7,123 bases of DNA from a bacterium (GTDB taxonomy: Bacteria; Bacteroidota; Bacteroidia; Cytophagales; Thermonemataceae): the NCBI GenBank assembly GCA_025362415.1, contig JANYGM010000137.1:1-7123 (forward strand). Direction: 5' to 3'. This document shows, piece by piece, positions 6,917 to 7,123 of this stretch. Both the position numbers and the translations under genes were made by a program. A model generated the notes under the pieces. That model searched no databases. It worked only from the letters and a program-made list of their open reading frames with translations, and was not told the origin of the DNA. Position 1 is the stretch's first letter; every line of letters begins with the position of its first letter.

Positions 6917-7005
6917 GTAGGGGCTGGGCTTGCCCCTGCCCTCGTAGAGCAGATTTTTTTGTTTGTCGTGTTGCTTTCGCACATTGGGCAGGGGCAAGCC
7001 CCATA
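6917..7005. repeat. REP/REPIN-like pair of inverted GC-rich palindromes
   Basis: A perfect 16-bp inverted repeat, GGGCTTGCCCCTGCCC at 6926-6941 and GGGCAGGGGCAAGCCC at 6986-7001, flanks a 44-base spacer. Each arm is itself an imperfect palindrome: the left reads GTAG then GGGCTGGGCTTGCCCCTGCCC (6917-6941), and the right contains GGGGCAAGCCCC (6991-7002) followed by ATAG. A GTAG-type tetranucleotide in front of an imperfect palindrome, doubled in opposite orientation, is the layout of REP sequences and REPINs mobilised in trans by RAYT transposases. The GC-rich arms stand out against the AT-rich surroundings. No transposase is present. Assignment to a dispersed family is inference, because copies elsewhere in the genome cannot be seen. 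Confidence 0.55.
6936..6960 (+). terminator. Possible pheT terminator inside the repeat
   Basis: CTG-CC-CTC at 6936-6943 can pair with GAGCAG at 6947-6952 (two-base bulge, GTA loop). It is followed by A and seven T (6954-6960). It lies 44 bp after the pheT stop, and no better terminator is seen before it. The stem is short and competes with the larger palindrome of the left repeat arm, which could itself serve as the hairpin. Confidence 0.4.
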
Positions 7006-7050
7006 GCCGTCAGGCTAGTCTGGTTTACTTTCGTTTTGGCACTTGAAGTT

Positions 7051-7082
7051 TTTTGCACCGTCAGCTAAAGCAGACGGCAAAA
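7051..7082. repeat. Bulged hairpin, probable intergenic palindromic repeat
   Basis: TTTTG (7051-7055) and CCGTC (7058-7062) pair with GACGG (7073-7077) and CAAAA (7078-7082), with a CA bulge on the left side. Inside, after an A-A mismatch, GC pairs with GC around a TAAA loop. The 5' half CCGTCAG also occurs at 7007-7013 directly after the REPIN-like element, as CCGTCAGGCTAG, which looks like a broken or partial copy. It is not a good terminator, since only TAGACTT follows the stem. No gene is seen between 6893 and the right edge. Confidence 0.45.
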
Positions 7083-7123
7083 TAGACTTGAAAGCACTTC
7101 ACAAGAATATTTCTGTTTTTTTA

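Noticed and set aside
6772..6984. 70-residue open frame on the - strand across the pheT 3' end
   Set aside because: Half is antisense to pheT and the other half is translation of the GC-rich repeat (Ala-Gly-Ala-Ser-Pro-type residues), so it is a by-product of the repeat, not a gene.

Overview
The window looks like ordinary chromosome from a low-GC member of the Bacteroidota, most likely a Cytophagales-type bacterium. The evidence is the AT-rich base composition, the absence of Shine-Dalgarno sequences before the genes, a textbook Bacteroidetes promoter (TTTG, 19 bp, TAnnTTTG) in front of rpsF, signal peptides that end in Ala-Gln, and the gene order rpsF-rpsR-rplI with no ssb or priB between. 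All protein genes lie on the + strand.

Layout. From the left edge to 820 is the 3' part of an unrecognised, probably exported protein, closed by a long hairpin terminator (832-871). Next come two small outer-membrane beta-barrel-type proteins in tandem (904-1656 and 1693-2256), 36 bp apart and probably one transcript, ended by a strong terminator (2274-2308). A promoter at 2414-2444 starts the ribosomal protein operon rpsF (S6), rpsR (S18), rplI (L9), which stops at an intrinsic terminator at 3601-3631. A lone protein with a PD-(D/E)XK nuclease-like signature (3761-4366) follows, then, 30 bp later, pheT (4397-6892), the phenylalanine-tRNA ligase beta chain. The last 231 bp have no gene. They hold GC-rich inverted repeats that look like a dispersed palindromic (REP/REPIN-like) element, plus a second, unrelated hairpin.

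How the parts fit. The centre is translation housekeeping: three ribosomal proteins and an aminoacyl-tRNA synthetase subunit. pheS is not in the window. The left third is cell-envelope or secreted material of unknown role. I see no transposase, integrase, CRISPR array, tRNA, rRNA or multi-gene defence cassette, and no convincing sign of a new multi-gene system. The points most worth following up are the nuclease-like orphan upstream of pheT and the structured repeat region after pheT.
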